DNA of 64,000 bases from Acuticoccus mangrovi (GTDB lineage: Bacteria > Pseudomonadota > Alphaproteobacteria > Rhizobiales > Amorphaceae), in contig NZ_JAEKJA010000001.1 in assembly GCF_016411865.1 (NCBI RefSeq), forward strand, positions 186,001 to 250,000, read 5' to 3'. The notes under the pieces were generated by a model that saw only the letters and a list, made by a program, of their open reading frames with translations, was not told the DNA's origin and did not search any database. The position numbers and the translations under genes were made by a program. Each line of letters starts with the position of its first letter. Position 1 is the stretch's first letter. Below are positions 36,784-48,799 of the stretch, piece by piece.

Positions 36784-37617
36784 ATGGCATTGAAAGCGTA
36801 CAAGCCGACGTCGCCGGGTCAGCGTCAGCTCATCATCGTGAAGCGCGACGGGCTCCACAAGGGTGCCCCCGTCAAGCAGCTCACCGAGGGTCTGACGAAG
36901 TCCGGCGGTCGCAACAACGTGGGTCGCAAGACGAGCCGCCATCGTGGTGGCGGGCACAAGCGCACCTACCGCATCATCGACTTCAAGCGGCGCAAGTTCG
37001 ACGTGCCGGGCACGGTCGAGCGTCTCGAGTATGACCCCAACCGCACGGCCTTCATCGCCCTCATCAAGTATGAGGACGACGAGCTCGCCTACATCCTCGC
37101 CCCGCAGCGTCTCGCCGTCGGCGACACGGTGATTTCGGGCGAGAAGGTGGACGTGAAGCCGGGCAACGCGATGCCGCTGTCGTCGATCCCCGTCGGTACC
37201 ATCATCCACAATGTGGAGATGAAGCCGATGAAGGGTGGCCAGATCGCCCGCTCGGCCGGCACCTACGCGCAGCTCGTCGGCCGCGACCAGGGCTATGCGA
37301 TCCTGCGTCTCCAGTCGGGCGAGCAGCGTCGCGTTCCGGGCGCGTGCCTTGCGACCTGCGGTGCGGTGTCGAACCCCGACAACTCGAACACCAACATGTC
37401 GAAGGCGGGTCGCTCGCGCTGGCTCGGCCGTCGCCCGCAGACCCGCGGTGTCGCGATGAACCCGTTCGACCATCCGCACGGCGGTGGTGAGGGTCGCACC
37501 TCGGGCGGCCGCCACCCGGTCACCCCGTGGGGCCAGCCGACCAAGGGCAAGCGCACCCGCTCCAACAAGTCGACGGACAAGTTCATCGTCCGCTCGCGGC
37601 ACGCACGGAAGAAGTAA
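36784..37617 (+). CDS. rplB: 50S ribosomal protein L2
   Basis: 277 residues, needed for subunit joining and peptidyl transfer. It starts [16 protein letters not shown] and keeps the key histidine region [20 protein letters not shown]. rpsS starts immediately after its stop. Confidence 0.99.
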   Translation: MALKAYKPTSPGQRQLIIVKRDGLHKGAPVKQLTEGLTKSGGRNNVGRKTSRHRGGGHKRTYRIIDFKRRKFDVPGTVERLEYDPNRTAFIALIKYEDDELAYILAPQRLAVGDTVISGEKVDVKPGNAMPLSSIPVGTIIHNVEMKPMKGGQIARSAGTYAQLVGRDQGYAILRLQSGEQRRVPGACLATCGAVSNPDNSNTNMSKAGRSRWLGRRPQTRGVAMNPFDHPHGGGEGRTSGGRHPVTPWGQPTKGKRTRSNKSTDKFIVRSRHARKK

Positions 37618-37896
37618 ATGACTCGCTCAGTCTGGAAAGGTCCGTTCGTCGACGGATACCTCCTGAAGAAGGCGGAAAAGGTCCGCGAGAGCGGTCGCAA
37701 CGAGGTCATCAAGATCTGGTCGCGGCGTTCGACCATCCTGCCCCACTTCGTGGGTCTGACGTTCGGCGTCTACAACGGTCAGAAGCATGTGCCGGTCATG
37801 GTGACCGAAGACATGGTGGGCCACAAGTTCGGCGAATTCTCGCCGACCCGCACCTACTACGGCCACGGCGCCGACAAGAAGGCGAAGAGGAAGTAA
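37618..37896 (+). CDS. rpsS: 30S ribosomal protein S19
   Basis: 92 residues in the 30S head, with the signature [20 protein letters not shown]. No intergenic base before it, and its stop shares a base with rplV (TAATG). Confidence 0.98.
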   Translation: MTRSVWKGPFVDGYLLKKAEKVRESGRNEVIKIWSRRSTILPHFVGLTFGVYNGQKHVPVMVTEDMVGHKFGEFSPTRTYYGHGADKKAKRK

Positions 37897-38276
37897 TGGG
37901 TAAGGCAAAGCGCCCCCGCGCCCTCGCCGACACCGAGGCACGCGCGGTCAACAAGATGATTCGTGTCAGCCCGCAGAAGCTGAACCTCGTGGCGGCCATG
38001 ATCCGTGGCAAGCCCGTGGCGAAGGCGCTCGCGGAGCTCGAATTCTCGCGCAAGCGCATCTCGGTCGACGTCAAGAAGACGCTCGAGTCGGCGATCGCCA
38101 ACGCGGAGAACAACCACGACCTCGACGTCGACGCGCTGGTCGTGAAGGAAGCCTATGTGGGCAAGGCGCTCGTGATGAAGCGCTTTCGGCCCCGCGGTCG
38201 CGGTCGTGTGGGCGGCATCCAGAAGCCGTTCTCGCACCTCACGATCGTCGTTCGCGAAGTTGAGGAGGCCGCCTGA
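37896..38276 (+). CDS. rplV: 50S ribosomal protein L22
   Basis: 126 residues; its beta-hairpin lines the exit tunnel near the macrolide site ([20 protein letters not shown]). Core [20 protein letters not shown]. Coupled to rpsS and rpsC by one-base overlaps. Confidence 0.98.
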   Translation: MGKAKRPRALADTEARAVNKMIRVSPQKLNLVAAMIRGKPVAKALAELEFSRKRISVDVKKTLESAIANAENNHDLDVDALVVKEAYVGKALVMKRFRPRGRGRVGGIQKPFSHLTIVVREVEEAA

Positions 38277-38986
38277 TGGGTCAGAAAGTTTCGCCGATCG
38301 GGCTCCGGCTCGGCATCAACCGCACCTGGGATTCGCGCTGGTACGCCGAGGGCGGCGAGTACGGCAAGCTGCTGCACGAGGATCTCGCGATCCGCGCGAT
38401 GCTCATGAAGGAGCTGAAGCAGGCCGCCGTTTCCAAGATCGTGATCGAGCGCCCGCACAAGAAGTGCCGTGTGACGATCCATTCGGCGCGTCCGGGGGTT
38501 GTGATCGGCAAGAAGGGCGCCGATATCGACCGTCTGCGCAAGGCGGTGTCGGCGATGACCGACTCCGAGGTGCACATCAACATCGTCGAGGTGCGCAAGC
38601 CCGAGGTCGACGCCACGCTGGTGGCGGCGTCCATCGCGCAGCAGCTCGAGCGCCGCATCGCGTTCCGCCGCGCCATGAAGCGCGCGGTGCAGACGGCGAT
38701 GCGCATGGGCGCCGGCGGCATCCGCATCAACTGCGGCGGCCGGCTCGGCGGTGCGGAAATCGCACGCACGGAGTGGTATCGCGAAGGTCGCGTGCCGCTC
38801 CACACGCTGCGCGCCGACATCGATTACGGCACCGCCGTCGCTGAGACCGCCTACGGGACCTGCGGCGTCAAGGTGTGGATCTTCAAGGGCGAGATCCTGG
38901 AGCACGACCCGATGGCGTCCGAGCGGCGCGCCACCGAGGCGTCGAACCAGGGTTCGTCGGGCCGCCGTCGCGGCGACGATCGCTAA
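38276..38986 (+). CDS. rpsC: 30S ribosomal protein S3
   Basis: 236 residues at the mRNA entry. KH-domain motif [19 protein letters not shown]; the C-terminal domain has [20 protein letters not shown]. The last 20 residues are basic and serine-rich. Confidence 0.98.
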   Translation: MGQKVSPIGLRLGINRTWDSRWYAEGGEYGKLLHEDLAIRAMLMKELKQAAVSKIVIERPHKKCRVTIHSARPGVVIGKKGADIDRLRKAVSAMTDSEVHINIVEVRKPEVDATLVAASIAQQLERRIAFRRAMKRAVQTAMRMGAGGIRINCGGRLGGAEIARTEWYREGRVPLHTLRADIDYGTAVAETAYGTCGVKVWIFKGEILEHDPMASERRATEASNQGSSGRRRGDDR

Positions 38987-38998
38987 GGGAGCGGAGTA

Positions 38999-39412
38999 AT
39001 GTTGCAGCCGAAGCGGACCAAGTTCCGCAAGCAGCACAAGGGCCGCATCCATGGTGTGGCGAAGGGTGGGGTGGACCTCAACTTCGGCGCCTACGGCCTG
39101 AAGGCGATGGAGCCGGAGCGGGTCACCGCGCGGCAGATCGAGGCGGCCCGCCGGGCCATGACGCGTCACATGAAGCGTCAGGGCCGGGTGTGGATCCGCA
39201 TCTTCCCGGACGTGCCGGTGTCGAAGAAGCCGACCGAGGTGCGCATGGGTAAGGGCAAGGGCTCGGTCGAATATTGGGCCGCGCGGGTGCACCCCGGGCG
39301 GATCATGTTCGAGATCGACGGCGTGTCGGAGGACGTGGCACGCGAGGCTCTGCGCCTTGCCAGCGCCAAGCTTCCCATCAAGACGCGCTTCGTCCAGCGC
39401 ATTGCGGAGTAG
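38999..39412 (+). CDS. rplP: 50S ribosomal protein L16
   Basis: 137 residues, binds near the A site. Starts [20 protein letters not shown]; hydroxylated-arginine region and [20 protein letters not shown] are present. Follows rpsC by 12 bases. Confidence 0.98.
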   Translation: MLQPKRTKFRKQHKGRIHGVAKGGVDLNFGAYGLKAMEPERVTARQIEAARRAMTRHMKRQGRVWIRIFPDVPVSKKPTEVRMGKGKGSVEYWAARVHPGRIMFEIDGVSEDVAREALRLASAKLPIKTRFVQRIAE

Positions 39413-39415
39413 GCC

Positions 39416-39628
39416 ATGCGACCGGAAGAGATTCGGGCGAAGACGTCGGACGAGCTCGTCGACGAGCTTCGCGACCTGAAGAAAGAGCAGTTCAACCTTC
39501 GCTTCCAGCGTGCCACCGGGCAGCTGGAGAATACGGCGCGGGTTCGCACGATCCGCCGCGACATCGCGCGGATCAAGACCATCCTTGGCCAGCGCCGCGC
39601 GGAATCCGCTGCGGCGGCGGCCGAGTAA
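39416..39628 (+). CDS. rpmC: 50S ribosomal protein L29
   Basis: 70 residues, two helices at the tunnel exit: [20 protein letters not shown] and [19 protein letters not shown]. Three bases after rplP. Confidence 0.96.
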   Translation: MRPEEIRAKTSDELVDELRDLKKEQFNLRFQRATGQLENTARVRTIRRDIARIKTILGQRRAESAAAAAE

Positions 39629-39638
39629 GGGGGCCAAG

Positions 39639-40007
39639 ATGCCGAAGCGTACCCTCGAGGGCAACGTGATCCGCGACAAGGGCGACAAGACGATCGTCGT
39701 CCAGGTCGAGCGCCGGTTCTCGCACCCCCTCCTGAAGAAGACCGTTCGCCGGTCGAAGCACTACCACGCGCACGACGAGACCAATCGCTATCACATCGGT
39801 GATCGCGTGCGGATCGAGGAGTGCCGGCCGATCTCCAAGCTGAAGAGCTGGCGGGTCATCGGCGCGCTGACCCCTGCGGGTGAGCTCATCCGTGCGGATG
39901 CGGAGGCCCAGGCCGCCGCTGCCGCGGCGTCGGCGGCTGGTGCCGACAATGCCGAGATCGCCAAGGTGGCCGAGGCCGCCGCGGAGGCCGGGGGCGGGAC
40001 GGCTTGA
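39639..40007 (+). CDS. rpsQ: 30S ribosomal protein S17 with Ala-rich tail
   Basis: 122 residues against about 84 in E. coli. The core starts [20 protein letters not shown] and contains [15 protein letters not shown]. From about residue 84 it continues as an Ala/Glu-rich tail ([20 protein letters not shown]). The frame continues upstream of the ATG, but 39639 gives the family start. Confidence 0.96.
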   Translation: MPKRTLEGNVIRDKGDKTIVVQVERRFSHPLLKKTVRRSKHYHAHDETNRYHIGDRVRIEECRPISKLKSWRVIGALTPAGELIRADAEAQAAAAAASAAGADNAEIAKVAEAAAEAGGGTA

Positions 40008-40112
40008 CGGCCGTCCGCTCAGGACGAGGCGCCGACCGCGCCGGGGATTGACCAGGATCGCCAGGCACGGAGGACAACCGAGGCCGACGCGGTCTCAACG
40101 AAAGACGATAGT

Positions 40113-40481
40113 ATGATCCAGATGCAAACTAACCTTAGCGTTGCCGACAATTCGGGCGCTCGTAGGGTCATGTGCATCAAGGTGCTGGGCGGCTCGAAGC
40201 GGAAATATGCTTCCGTCGGCGACATCATCGTGGTGTCGGTGAAGGAGGCTTCTCCGCGCGGGCGCGTCAAGAAGGGCGACGTGGCGAAGGCCGTGGTCGT
40301 GCGGACGGCGAAGGACATCAAGCGGCCCGACGGGTCGGTGATTCGCTTCGACGGCAACGCGGCGGTTCTCGTCAACAACAACAAAGAGCCCATCGGCACC
40401 CGCATTTTTGGCCCCGTGCCCCGCGAGCTTCGCGCCTCGAACCACATGAAGATCGTTTCGCTCGCGCCGGAGGTTCTCTAG
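40113..40481 (+). CDS. rplN: 50S ribosomal protein L14
   Basis: 122 residues at the subunit interface: [20 protein letters not shown] and [21 protein letters not shown] 105-base gap after rpsQ is the longest within this part of the operon. rplX starts directly at its end. Confidence 0.98.
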   Translation: MIQMQTNLSVADNSGARRVMCIKVLGGSKRKYASVGDIIVVSVKEASPRGRVKKGDVAKAVVVRTAKDIKRPDGSVIRFDGNAAVLVNNNKEPIGTRIFGPVPRELRASNHMKIVSLAPEVL

Positions 40482-40799
40482 ATGGCCGCGAAAATCAAGA
40501 AGGGCGACCGGGTCGTGGTCCTCGCCGGACGCGACAAGGGCAAGACCGGCGAGGTCTTGTCGGTGTTGCCGAAGGAAGGCCGCGCCATCGTCTCCGGCGT
40601 CAACACGGTGCAGCGCCACCAGCGTCAGACGGCGCAGACCGAGGGCGGCATCATCGCCAAGGCCGCGCCGATCCAGCTGTCGAACCTCGCCTTCGCCGAT
40701 CCGACGGACGGCAAGCCGACGCGCGTCGGCTTCCGGGTCAACGATGACGGCACCAAGGTGCGGTTCGCCAAGCGTTCGGGGGAGGTGATCGATGGCTGA
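40482..40799 (+). CDS. rplX: 50S ribosomal protein L24
   Basis: 105 residues, assembly initiator with KOW motif [20 protein letters not shown]. Its end overlaps rplE by eight bases (ATGGCTGA). Confidence 0.98.
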   Translation: MAAKIKKGDRVVVLAGRDKGKTGEVLSVLPKEGRAIVSGVNTVQRHQRQTAQTEGGIIAKAAPIQLSNLAFADPTDGKPTRVGFRVNDDGTKVRFAKRSGEVIDG

Positions 40800-41382
40800 T
40801 GTGATGGATGCGGCCGAGACCACCGGTCTGCCGGAAGGCTACGAGCCGCGCTTCGCCAAGCTCTACCGCGAGAAGGTGGTGCCCGACCTCCAGGAGAAGT
40901 TCAACTACTCCAACGTCATGATGCTGCCGCGCATCGACAAGGTCGTCCTCAACATGGGCGTCGGCGAGGCGGTCAACGACACCCGCAAGGTGCAGTCGGC
41001 CATGCGCGACCTGGCGCTGATCGCCGGTCAGCAGCCGGTGATGACGCGGGCGAAGAACTCGATCGCGGGCTTCAAGGTCCGCGAGCAGATGCCGCTCGGC
41101 TGCAAGGTCACCCTGCGCCGGCAGAAGATGTACGAGTTCCTCGACCGCTTCGTGACCATCGCGCTGCCGCGGGTGAAGGACTTTCGCGGTCTCAACCCGA
41201 AGAGCTTCGACGGTCGCGGCAACTTCGCCTGCGGCGTGAAGGAGCACCTCGTGTTCCCCGAGATCATCTACGACAAGGTCGATCAGGTCTGGGGCATGGA
41301 TATCATTGTGGCGACCACCGCCAAGACGGATGACGAGGCGCGCGAAATGCTGCGTCTGTTCAACTTTCCGTTCCGGACGTAA
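40792..41382 (+). CDS. rplE: 50S ribosomal protein L5
   Basis: 196 residues, binds 5S rRNA. Core [20 protein letters not shown] and [20 protein letters not shown]. It has an N-terminal extension of roughly 15 residues ([20 protein letters not shown]) before the usual start, a modest oddity. Confidence 0.97.
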   Translation: MADVMDAAETTGLPEGYEPRFAKLYREKVVPDLQEKFNYSNVMMLPRIDKVVLNMGVGEAVNDTRKVQSAMRDLALIAGQQPVMTRAKNSIAGFKVREQMPLGCKVTLRRQKMYEFLDRFVTIALPRVKDFRGLNPKSFDGRGNFACGVKEHLVFPEIIYDKVDQVWGMDIIVATTAKTDDEAREMLRLFNFPFRT

Positions 41383-41391
41383 GGGGCGAGA

Positions 41392-41697
41392 ATGGCCAAG
41401 AAGGGCAAGATCGAGAACAACGCGAAGCGGCGCAAGCTGGTTGACCAGTACGCTGCGAAGCGCGCGGAGCTTCTCGACATCACGAAGAACAAAGAGCTCC
41501 CGATGGAGGAGCGGTTCGCGGCGCAGCTGAAGCTCGCCGAGCTGCCGCGCAACTCTGCTCCGACCCGGGTGAAGAATCGTTGCGAGGTGACGGGCCGTCC
41601 CAAGGCCTATTACCGCAAGCTCAAGATGAGCCGTATCGCGCTGCGCGAGCTGGGCTCGGCCGGGAAGGTCCCCGGCCTGGTCAAGTCGAGCTGGTAA
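41392..41697 (+). CDS. rpsN: 30S ribosomal protein S14 (zinc-free type)
   Basis: 101 residues with [20 protein letters not shown] and GLVKSSW at the end. The CxxC pairs of the zinc form are absent. Confidence 0.98.
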   Translation: MAKKGKIENNAKRRKLVDQYAAKRAELLDITKNKELPMEERFAAQLKLAELPRNSAPTRVKNRCEVTGRPKAYYRKLKMSRIALRELGSAGKVPGLVKSSW

Positions 41698-41709
41698 GGG
41701 GATCCGAGA

Positions 41710-42108
41710 ATGAACTTGACCGATCCTCTCGGCGATATGCTGACCCGGATCCGCAACGCGCAGATGCGCAAGCGGTCGTCGGTGCAGTCTCCGGGCTCCA
41801 AGCTGCGCACCAACGTGCTCGACGTTCTGAAGGCCGAGGGTTATATTCGCGGCTACACCGTGACGACCCACGACAATGGGCGTTCCGAAATCGACATCGA
41901 GCTGAAGTACTACGACGGCACGCCCGTGATCCGCGAGATCAAGCGCGTGTCGAAGCCCGGTCGCCGGGTGTACTCGTCGGTGACGACGCTGCCGCGGGTG
42001 CGCGACGGCCTCGGCATCTCCATCCTGTCGACGTCGAAGGGCGTCATGAGTGAGCATCAGGCCCGCGACGAGAATGTCGGCGGCGAGGTGCTCTGCCAGA
42101 TCTTCTAA
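41710..42108 (+). CDS. rpsH: 30S ribosomal protein S8
   Basis: 132 residues, the usual translational repressor of the spc operon. Starts [21 protein letters not shown]-terminal [20 protein letters not shown]. Confidence 0.98.
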   Translation: MNLTDPLGDMLTRIRNAQMRKRSSVQSPGSKLRTNVLDVLKAEGYIRGYTVTTHDNGRSEIDIELKYYDGTPVIREIKRVSKPGRRVYSSVTTLPRVRDGLGISILSTSKGVMSEHQARDENVGGEVLCQIF

Positions 42109-42118
42109 GGGAGCGGGC

Positions 42119-42652
42119 ATGTCACGAATTGGCAAGCTGGCGGTGCCGATCCCGAAGGGGGTCACCGCCAAGATCGACGGTCAGACGGTCACGGTGAAGG
42201 GACCGAAGGGGGAGCTCTCCTTCACGGTGCCCGATCTCGTGGCGGTGCAGGAGACCGACGGCGGCATCAAGGTCGACCCGGTGAAGGACGAGCAGAGGGC
42301 GCGCGCGATGTGGGGTCTCTCCCGCACCATGGTCGCGAACCTCGTCACCGGTGTGACGGACGGCTTCTCCAAGGCCCTCCAGATCAACGGCGTCGGCTAT
42401 CGCGCCTCGGTGCAGGGCAAGGATCTGGTGCTCGCGCTCGGCTACTCGCACGACGTGAAGTATGCGATCCCCGACGGCATCGACATCAAGTGCCCGAAGC
42501 CGACGGAGATCGTCGTGTCGGGCATCGACAAGCAGCGTGTGGGCCAGGTCGCGGCCGAGATCCGCAAATGGCGTCCGCCGGAGCCCTACAAGGGCAAGGG
42601 CGTGAAGTATGCGGACGAGACCATCGTGCGCAAGGAAGGTAAGAAGAAGTGA
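42119..42652 (+). CDS. rplF: 50S ribosomal protein L6
   Basis: 177 residues near the sarcin-ricin loop: [20 protein letters not shown] and [16 protein letters not shown]. The ATG at 42119 is chosen over upstream in-frame codons that lie inside rpsH. Overlaps rplR by four bases (GTGA). Confidence 0.97.
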   Translation: MSRIGKLAVPIPKGVTAKIDGQTVTVKGPKGELSFTVPDLVAVQETDGGIKVDPVKDEQRARAMWGLSRTMVANLVTGVTDGFSKALQINGVGYRASVQGKDLVLALGYSHDVKYAIPDGIDIKCPKPTEIVVSGIDKQRVGQVAAEIRKWRPPEPYKGKGVKYADETIVRKEGKKK

Positions 42653-43011
42653 GCCGGGAACGCATTCGCTCCGATCGGCGTCGCGCGCGCGTTCGCCGTC
42701 ATCTCAAGGCGGCCGCTTATGGCCGCGCTCGCCTTTCCGTGTTTCGCTCGTCGCAGCACATCTACGCTCAGGTGATCGACGACGCCGCGGGGCGCACCCT
42801 CGCGTCCGCGTCGACGCTGGAGAAGGGGCTGAAGGACGAACTGAAGACCGGTGCCGACACGGCGGCGGCGGCGCGCGTGGGCGCGCTGATTGCCGAGCGG
42901 GCCAAGGCGGCCGGTGTCGAGAAGGTGATCTTCGACCGCGGCGGTCGGCTCTATCACGGCCGGCTCAAGGCTCTCGCGGACGCGGCCCGCGAGGCTGGTC
43001 TCGATTTTTAA
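42649..43011 (+). CDS. rplR: 50S ribosomal protein L18
   Basis: 120 residues, 5S rRNA-binding: [20 protein letters not shown] and [23 protein letters not shown] start within the rplF stop overlap. Confidence 0.97.
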   Translation: MSRERIRSDRRRARVRRHLKAAAYGRARLSVFRSSQHIYAQVIDDAAGRTLASASTLEKGLKDELKTGADTAAAARVGALIAERAKAAGVEKVIFDRGGRLYHGRLKALADAAREAGLDF

Positions 43012-43057
43012 CACCCGGTGCAGCGGACAAACCGGACGACCGGGAAAGGGTTAAGTG

Positions 43058-43654
43058 ATGGCTGAGGAACGCAGAGGTCGCGGACGGCGCGATCGCAGCG
43101 AAGAGGACAACGAGTTCACCGACAAGCTCGTCCACATCAACCGTGTGGCGAAGGTGGTGAAGGGTGGCCGGCGCTTCGGCTTCGCCGCTCTGGTCGTCGT
43201 GGGCGACCAGAAGGGGCGGGTCGGGTTCGGTCACGGCAAGGCGCGTGAGGTGCCGGAGGCGATCCGCAAGGCGACGGACTCGGCGAAGCGTTCGCTGATC
43301 CGCGTGCCGCTGCGCGAAGGCCGGACGCTGCACCACGACGTGGCGGGCCGCTGGGGCGCCGGCAAGGTGTTCCTGCGCGCGGCGCCGGCGGGTACCGGCA
43401 TCATCGCCGGCGGTCCGATGCGTGCGGTGTTCGAGACGCTCGGCATCCACGACATCGTGGCGAAGTCGCTCGGCTCCTCGAACCCCTACAACATGGTCCG
43501 TGCCACCTTCGAGGCGCTGAAGGATCAGGATTCGCCGCGTTCCGTGGCGGCCCGTCGCGGGCTCAAGGTGTCGGCGCTGCAGGCGCGGCGCCGTGACGCC
43601 GACAGCGACGCCCCGGCCGAGGCGGACGCCGACAGCCAGGCGGAGATGGCCTGA
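43058..43654 (+). CDS. rpsE: 30S ribosomal protein S5
   Basis: 198 residues at the mRNA entry/decoding region. [20 protein letters not shown] and [19 protein letters not shown] are diagnostic. The C-terminus is an Ala/Asp-rich tail ([18 protein letters not shown]). The ATG just after an in-frame GTG is used. Confidence 0.97.
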   Translation: MAEERRGRGRRDRSEEDNEFTDKLVHINRVAKVVKGGRRFGFAALVVVGDQKGRVGFGHGKAREVPEAIRKATDSAKRSLIRVPLREGRTLHHDVAGRWGAGKVFLRAAPAGTGIIAGGPMRAVFETLGIHDIVAKSLGSSNPYNMVRATFEALKDQDSPRSVAARRGLKVSALQARRRDADSDAPAEADADSQAEMA

Positions 43655-43884
43655 TGCCCGACTTTCGCGTGACCAAAGGGGCGGAGGCCGCGAAGGCGGC
43701 CGGCCGTCCGGTGATCACGGTCGAGCAGATCGGCAGCCCGATCCGCCGGCCCGACGTGCAGCGCCAGACCCTCAAGGGTCTCGGCCTCAACAAGATGCAT
43801 CGCCGTCGCGTGCTGGAGGATACTCCGGCCGTGCGCGGGATGATCGGCAAGGTGCAGCACCTTGTCCGGATCGTGGAGGAGTAG
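43654..43884 (+). CDS. rpmD: 50S ribosomal protein L30
   Basis: 76 residues, slightly long for L30 (about 60) through an N-terminal extension. The core is [20 protein letters not shown] with [14 protein letters not shown]. One-base overlap with rpsE. Confidence 0.96.
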   Translation: MPDFRVTKGAEAAKAAGRPVITVEQIGSPIRRPDVQRQTLKGLGLNKMHRRRVLEDTPAVRGMIGKVQHLVRIVEE

Positions 43885-44364
43885 ATGAAGCTCTCCGATT
43901 TGCGGGACAATCCTGGCGCGGTGAAGTCGCGCCGCCGCCTCGGTCGAGGCATCGGCTCCGGCCGCGGCAAGACCGCCGGCCGTGGTGTGAAGGGTCAGAA
44001 GTCGCGTTCGGGCGTCGCCATCAAAGGCTTCGAGGGCGGGCAGATGCCCATCCACATGCGCCTGCCGAAGCGTGGCTTCAACAACATCTTCGCCAAGGAC
44101 TTCAACATCCTGAGCCTCGGCAAGCTGCAGCAGGCCGTGGACGCCGGCAAGCTCGACGCGGGTGAGACCATCACCGTGGAGACGCTGGTGGCGGCCGGCC
44201 TCCTGCGCCGCAAGAAGGACGGTGTGCGGGTGCTCGCCGACGGCGAGCTGACGAGCGCCCTGAAGCTGCAGGTCGCGGGCGCCTCCAAGGCGGCCGTGGA
44301 CGCGGTGGAGAAGGCGGGCGGCTCGGTCGAGAAGCTCGTGGTGAAGGCCGCCGCGGCGGAGTAG
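43885..44364 (+). CDS. rplO: 50S ribosomal protein L15
   Basis: 159 residues: [20 protein letters not shown] and [20 protein letters not shown], the glycine-rich extension threading the 50S. It begins directly after the rpmD stop. A hairpin (44376-44396, GGCGCGGCGC against GCGCCGTGCC) follows without a T-tract. Confidence 0.98.
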   Translation: MKLSDLRDNPGAVKSRRRLGRGIGSGRGKTAGRGVKGQKSRSGVAIKGFEGGQMPIHMRLPKRGFNNIFAKDFNILSLGKLQQAVDAGKLDAGETITVETLVAAGLLRRKKDGVRVLADGELTSALKLQVAGASKAAVDAVEKAGGSVEKLVVKAAAAE

Positions 44365-44655
44365 TTCACCGATCCGGCGCGGCGCTGCGCCGTGCCGATG
44401 GAGGTGTCGCCCGTCGCGTCCCTGTGAGGGTTTGCGGCGGGCGCTTGCGTTTCGGGTCGCGCGCCGTCACATGGAAGGGGCTGCCGGGGAGGGCCGCTTC
44501 TCCGCCCGTTTTCTTTCTTCGTTCGTCGCGACGGCACGCGGCATCGGTCATCCGGGACGAGGTCGTGACACCGTGCGACGTTTGCGCTAAGGCGCACGGA
44601 TGTGACCGCCCGGGGGACGGCGCACCCGGAGCATCGGACAACATCGGAGCCACGA

Positions 44656-45987
44656 ATGGCGTCAGCCGCCGAGCAACTTGCTTCCAATCTGAACTTCAAG
44701 GCGTTCGCCAAGGCGGACGAGCTGAAGAAGCGCATCTGGTTCACCCTGGGCGCGCTGGTCGTCTACCGTCTGGGCACCTACATCCCGCTGCCGGGCATCG
44801 ATCCCGTGGCGCTGCAGCAGGCGTTCGACCAGGCCCAGTCGGGGCTGATCGGGCTGTTCAACGTGTTCGCCGGCGGCGCGGTGGGTCGTATGGCGATCTT
44901 CGCGCTCGGCATCATGCCCTACATCTCCGCCTCCATCATCATCCAGCTCCTCACCACCGTGGTGCCGAAGCTCGATGCGCTGAAGAAGGAGGGCGAGCAG
45001 GGCCGGAAGCAGATCAACCAGTACACCCGGTACGGCACGGTGATTCTCGCCACGGTGCAGGCCTACGGCATTTCCGTGGGGCTCGAGAGTGCGGGCGGCA
45101 TCGTCACCGATCCGGGCTGGTTCTTCCGCTTCACGAGCGTCCTCACCCTCGTGGGCGGCACCATGTTCTTGATGTGGCTCGGTGAGCAGATCACCTCGCG
45201 CGGCGTCGGCAACGGCATCTCGCTGATCATCTTCGCGGGCATCATCGCCGAGCTGCCGGCGGCGGTGGCGGGCATGCTGGAGCTCGGCCGACAGGGCGCC
45301 CTGTCGACGCCGATCATCCTCCTCGTCATCCTCATGGCGGTGACGGTGATCGCGTTCATCGTGTTCGTGGAGCGGGCGCAGCGGCGGCTGTTGATCCAGT
45401 ATCCGCGCCGTCAGGTGGGCAACCGCATGTTCCAGGGGGATTCGTCCCACCTGCCGCTGAAGCTCAACACCTCGGGCGTCATCCCGCCGATCTTCGCGTC
45501 CTCGCTGCTTCTCGTGCCGGCGACGCTGACGAGCTTCTCGCAGAGCTCGGGCGGCGGCATCGTCGGCACCATCCAGGCGCTGCTCGGGCACGGCCAGCCG
45601 CTCTACATGCTGGTCTACGCGAGCCTGATCATCTTCTTCTCCTTCTTCTACACGGCGATCGTGTTCAATCCGGCCGACACGGCGGATAACCTCAAGAAGC
45701 ACGGTGGCTACATTCCCGGCATCCGGCCGGGCGAGCGCACGGCGCAGTACATCGATTATGTGCTGACGCGCATCACCGTGCTCGGAGCTGCATATCTGGT
45801 CATCATCTGTCTCATCCCAGAGTTCTTGATTTCAGCCACCGCGGTGCCGTTTTATTTCGGTGGCACATCGTTGCTGATCGTTGTGAGCGTGACGATGGAT
45901 ACCGTCGCGCAGGTCCAGGGCCATCTCCTGGCGCATCAGTACGAGGGGCTCGTGAAGAAGGCCAAGCTGAAGGGAAAACGCCGATGA
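44656..45987 (+). CDS. secY: Preprotein translocase channel subunit SecY
   Basis: 443 residues, ten transmembrane helices, the protein-conducting channel. Motifs: [14 protein letters not shown], the plug region following it, and [20 protein letters not shown]. It lies 291 bases after rplO in a stretch where I see no other gene; the in-frame ATG-like codon upstream (44602) adds only non-homologous sequence. Four-base overlap with adk. Confidence 0.98.
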   Translation: MASAAEQLASNLNFKAFAKADELKKRIWFTLGALVVYRLGTYIPLPGIDPVALQQAFDQAQSGLIGLFNVFAGGAVGRMAIFALGIMPYISASIIIQLLTTVVPKLDALKKEGEQGRKQINQYTRYGTVILATVQAYGISVGLESAGGIVTDPGWFFRFTSVLTLVGGTMFLMWLGEQITSRGVGNGISLIIFAGIIAELPAAVAGMLELGRQGALSTPIILLVILMAVTVIAFIVFVERAQRRLLIQYPRRQVGNRMFQGDSSHLPLKLNTSGVIPPIFASSLLLVPATLTSFSQSSGGGIVGTIQALLGHGQPLYMLVYASLIIFFSFFYTAIVFNPADTADNLKKHGGYIPGIRPGERTAQYIDYVLTRITVLGAAYLVIICLIPEFLISATAVPFYFGGTSLLIVVSVTMDTVAQVQGHLLAHQYEGLVKKAKLKGKRR

Positions 45988-46571
45988 GACTGATCCTCCT
46001 GGGCCCGCCGGGCGCCGGAAAGGGCACGCAGGCCAAGAAGCTCATGGCGAGCCAGGGCATTCCGCAACTGTCCACAGGTGACATGCTGCGCGCCGCCGTG
46101 AAGGCGGAAACGCCCGTCGGGCTCAAGGCGAAGGACATCATGGCCCGGGGCGACCTCGTCCCGGACGAAGTGGTGGTGCAGATCGTATCGGACCGGATCA
46201 CCGAGCCCGATTGCGCCAACGGCTTCATCCTCGACGGCTTCCCCCGCACCGTGGCACAGGCCGAGGCGCTGGAGGTCATGCTCAAGGAGCACGGTCTCGA
46301 TCTCGACGCCGTGGTCGAGCTCGAGGTGGACGAGGCGGCGCTCGCCGCGCGCGTCGAGAACCGCGTCCGCGAATCGGGCGGTGCGGTGCGCGACGACGAC
46401 ACCGTCGAGGCGCTCAAGCATCGGCTGTCGGTCTACCATGCGCAGACGGCGCCGCTCGTGGAGCATTACGGCAAGACGGGCAAGCTCGTATCTGTGGACG
46501 GTATGCAAGACATCGAGACCGTCGCCGCCGAAATTCAGGCGGTGCTTGCGGAAGCACAGGCGGCTGGATAA
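45984..46571 (+). CDS. adk: Adenylate kinase, short-LID type
   Basis: 195 residues, interconverts ATP+AMP and 2 ADP. P-loop [13 protein letters not shown], nucleotide motif [10 protein letters not shown] and [16 protein letters not shown]. The LID domain lacks the extended zinc-binding insertion, as in many alphaproteobacteria. Coupled to secY through ATGA. Confidence 0.98.
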   Translation: MRLILLGPPGAGKGTQAKKLMASQGIPQLSTGDMLRAAVKAETPVGLKAKDIMARGDLVPDEVVVQIVSDRITEPDCANGFILDGFPRTVAQAEALEVMLKEHGLDLDAVVELEVDEAALAARVENRVRESGGAVRDDDTVEALKHRLSVYHAQTAPLVEHYGKTGKLVSVDGMQDIETVAAEIQAVLAEAQAAG

Positions 46572-46575
46572 AAGC

Positions 46576-46604
46576 TTGACGCGGGTCTTGCACCGCGCTA
46601 GGCA
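46576..46604 (+). promoter_or_regulatory. Probable promoter of rpsM-rpsK-rpoA-rplQ
   Basis: TTGACG at 46576-46581, a 17-base spacer and TAGGCA at 46599-46604, starting five bases after adk. It leaves a leader of about 180 bases before rpsM, room for S4- or S13-type feedback control. Confidence 0.6.
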
Positions 46605-46796
46605 GGCACCTTAACTGGAGGAGTCGCGGAGCATCGGTGCGGCCGCGCGTCCGGTTAGGGACCACACCCCACAGCGTCATGGCTGGCCCCGCCGTTGCCC
46701 ACGGCGAAGCCAGCCTGTTGCTTGTTGTTGCGGCGGACAGGGGGTAGGGGTCCGTGATAGAATTCGGCCGGCAGCGGGACCGGCAGTGGAGGCAAA

Positions 46797-47165
<369 letters not shown>

Positions 47166-47217
47166 TTTTTTCGAGCCGGCTCATCGAGAGCCGCAGCTCG
47201 CTGAAGTGAGGAACTGA

Positions 47218-47607
47218 ATGGCGAAGGAAGCCACGCGCGTTCGGCGCAGGGAGCGGAAAAACATCACGTCGGGCATCGCCCACGTGAACGCGTCCTTCAA
47301 CAACACGAAGATCACCATTACCGACGCGCAGGGCAACGCCATTTCGTGGTCGTCCTCGGGCGCCATGGGCTTCAAAGGCTCGCGCAAGTCCACCCCGTAC
47401 GCCGCGCAGGTCGCCGCCGAGGACGCCGCCAAGAAGGCCTCCGAGCACGGCATGCGCACCCTCGAGGTGGAAGTGACGGGGCCGGGCTCCGGTCGCGAGT
47501 CCGCCCTGCGCGCGCTCCAGGCCGCCGGGTTCACCATCACCTCGATCCGTGACGTGACGCCGATCCCGCACAACGGCTGCCGCCCCCCCAAGCGCCGCCG
47601 CGTCTGA
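47218..47607 (+). CDS. rpsK: 30S ribosomal protein S11
   Basis: 129 residues of the 30S platform: [20 protein letters not shown] and [30 protein letters not shown] precedes the ATG. Confidence 0.98.
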   Translation: MAKEATRVRRRERKNITSGIAHVNASFNNTKITITDAQGNAISWSSSGAMGFKGSRKSTPYAAQVAAEDAAKKASEHGMRTLEVEVTGPGSGRESALRALQAAGFTITSIRDVTPIPHNGCRPPKRRRV

Positions 47608-47653
47608 CGCTTTCGTCGCGACCGCCCGAGACCATCCGGGTCGCGGGCAAACC

Positions 47654-48694
47654 ATGAGGCAATCACCCGTGACGACCAACCAGAAGAATTGGCAGGAGCT
47701 GATTCGTCCCAACAAGCTCGACGTAACCCCCGGTTACGACCCGAAGCGCATCGGCACCGTCGTCGCCGAGCCGCTCGAGCGTGGCTTCGGTCTGACGCTG
47801 GGCAACGCCTTGCGCCGTGTGCTGTTGTCCTCGCTTCAGGGCGCGGCGGTGACGTCCGTCCAGATCGACGGCGTGCTGCACGAGTTCTCGTCCATGTCCG
47901 GCGTGCGTGAGGATGTCACCGATATCATCCTCAACGTCAAGGAAATCGCCGTCCGCATGTCGGGCGAGGGGCCGAAGCGCATGGTCCTGCGCAAGCAGGG
48001 CCCCGGCCAGGTGACGGCCGGCGACATCCAGACCGTGGGCGACGTGTCGATCCTCAACCCCGAGCACGTGCTCTGCACGCTCGACGAGGGGGCGGACATC
48101 CGCATGGAGTTCGCCGTCAACACCGGCAAGGGCTACGTCCCGGCCGATCGCAACCGGCCCGAGGATGCCGCCATCGGTCTCATCCCGGTGGACAGCCTCT
48201 ACTCGCCGGTGCGCAAGGTGTCCTACCGGGTGGAGAACACCCGTGAGGGCCAGGTGCTCGACTACGACAAGCTCACCATGCAGGTGGAGACCGACGGCTC
48301 GCTGTCGCCGGAGGACGCTGTGGCCTACGCCGCGCGCATCCTGCAGGATCAGCTGTCGATCTTCGTGAACTTCGAGGAGCCGACCAAGCCCGAGGTTCAG
48401 GAGGACGTTCCGGAACTCGCCTTCAACCCGGCGCTGCTCAAGAAGGTGGACGAGCTGGAGCTTTCGGTGCGCTCCGCCAACTGCCTGAAGAACGACAACA
48501 TCGTCTACATCGGCGACCTCATCCAGAAGTCCGAGGCGGAGATGCTCCGCACCCCGAACTTCGGCCGCAAGTCGCTGAACGAGATCAAGGAAGTCCTCGC
48601 GCAGATGGGGCTGCACCTCGGCATGGAAGTGCCGAACTGGCCGCCCGACAACATCGAGGAGCTGGCCAAGCGCTACGAGGACCACCACTACTGA
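47654..48694 (+). CDS. rpoA: DNA-directed RNA polymerase subunit alpha
   Basis: 346 residues. The N-terminal assembly domain contains [20 protein letters not shown] and the C-terminal UP-element domain [20 protein letters not shown] then [17 protein letters not shown]. The start could instead be the GTG at 47669, five codons in, which gives a more usual N-terminus; neither has a strong ribosome site. Confidence 0.98.
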   Translation: MRQSPVTTNQKNWQELIRPNKLDVTPGYDPKRIGTVVAEPLERGFGLTLGNALRRVLLSSLQGAAVTSVQIDGVLHEFSSMSGVREDVTDIILNVKEIAVRMSGEGPKRMVLRKQGPGQVTAGDIQTVGDVSILNPEHVLCTLDEGADIRMEFAVNTGKGYVPADRNRPEDAAIGLIPVDSLYSPVRKVSYRVENTREGQVLDYDKLTMQVETDGSLSPEDAVAYAARILQDQLSIFVNFEEPTKPEVQEDVPELAFNPALLKKVDELELSVRSANCLKNDNIVYIGDLIQKSEAEMLRTPNFGRKSLNEIKEVLAQMGLHLGMEVPNWPPDNIEELAKRYEDHHY

Positions 48695-48799
48695 TCGTTT
48701 CGGGCCGCGACGGACACCCGCCGCGGCCTTCGCCGGCTCGCATGAGCCCGCGATGCGCGAACGCCGGAGCGCCCGGCATCATCCAACAAGGGGGACGCG

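Noticed and set aside
44376-44396. Hairpin after rplO as a terminator
   Set aside because: Strong stem but no T-run, and secY follows in the same direction; may affect mRNA stability only.
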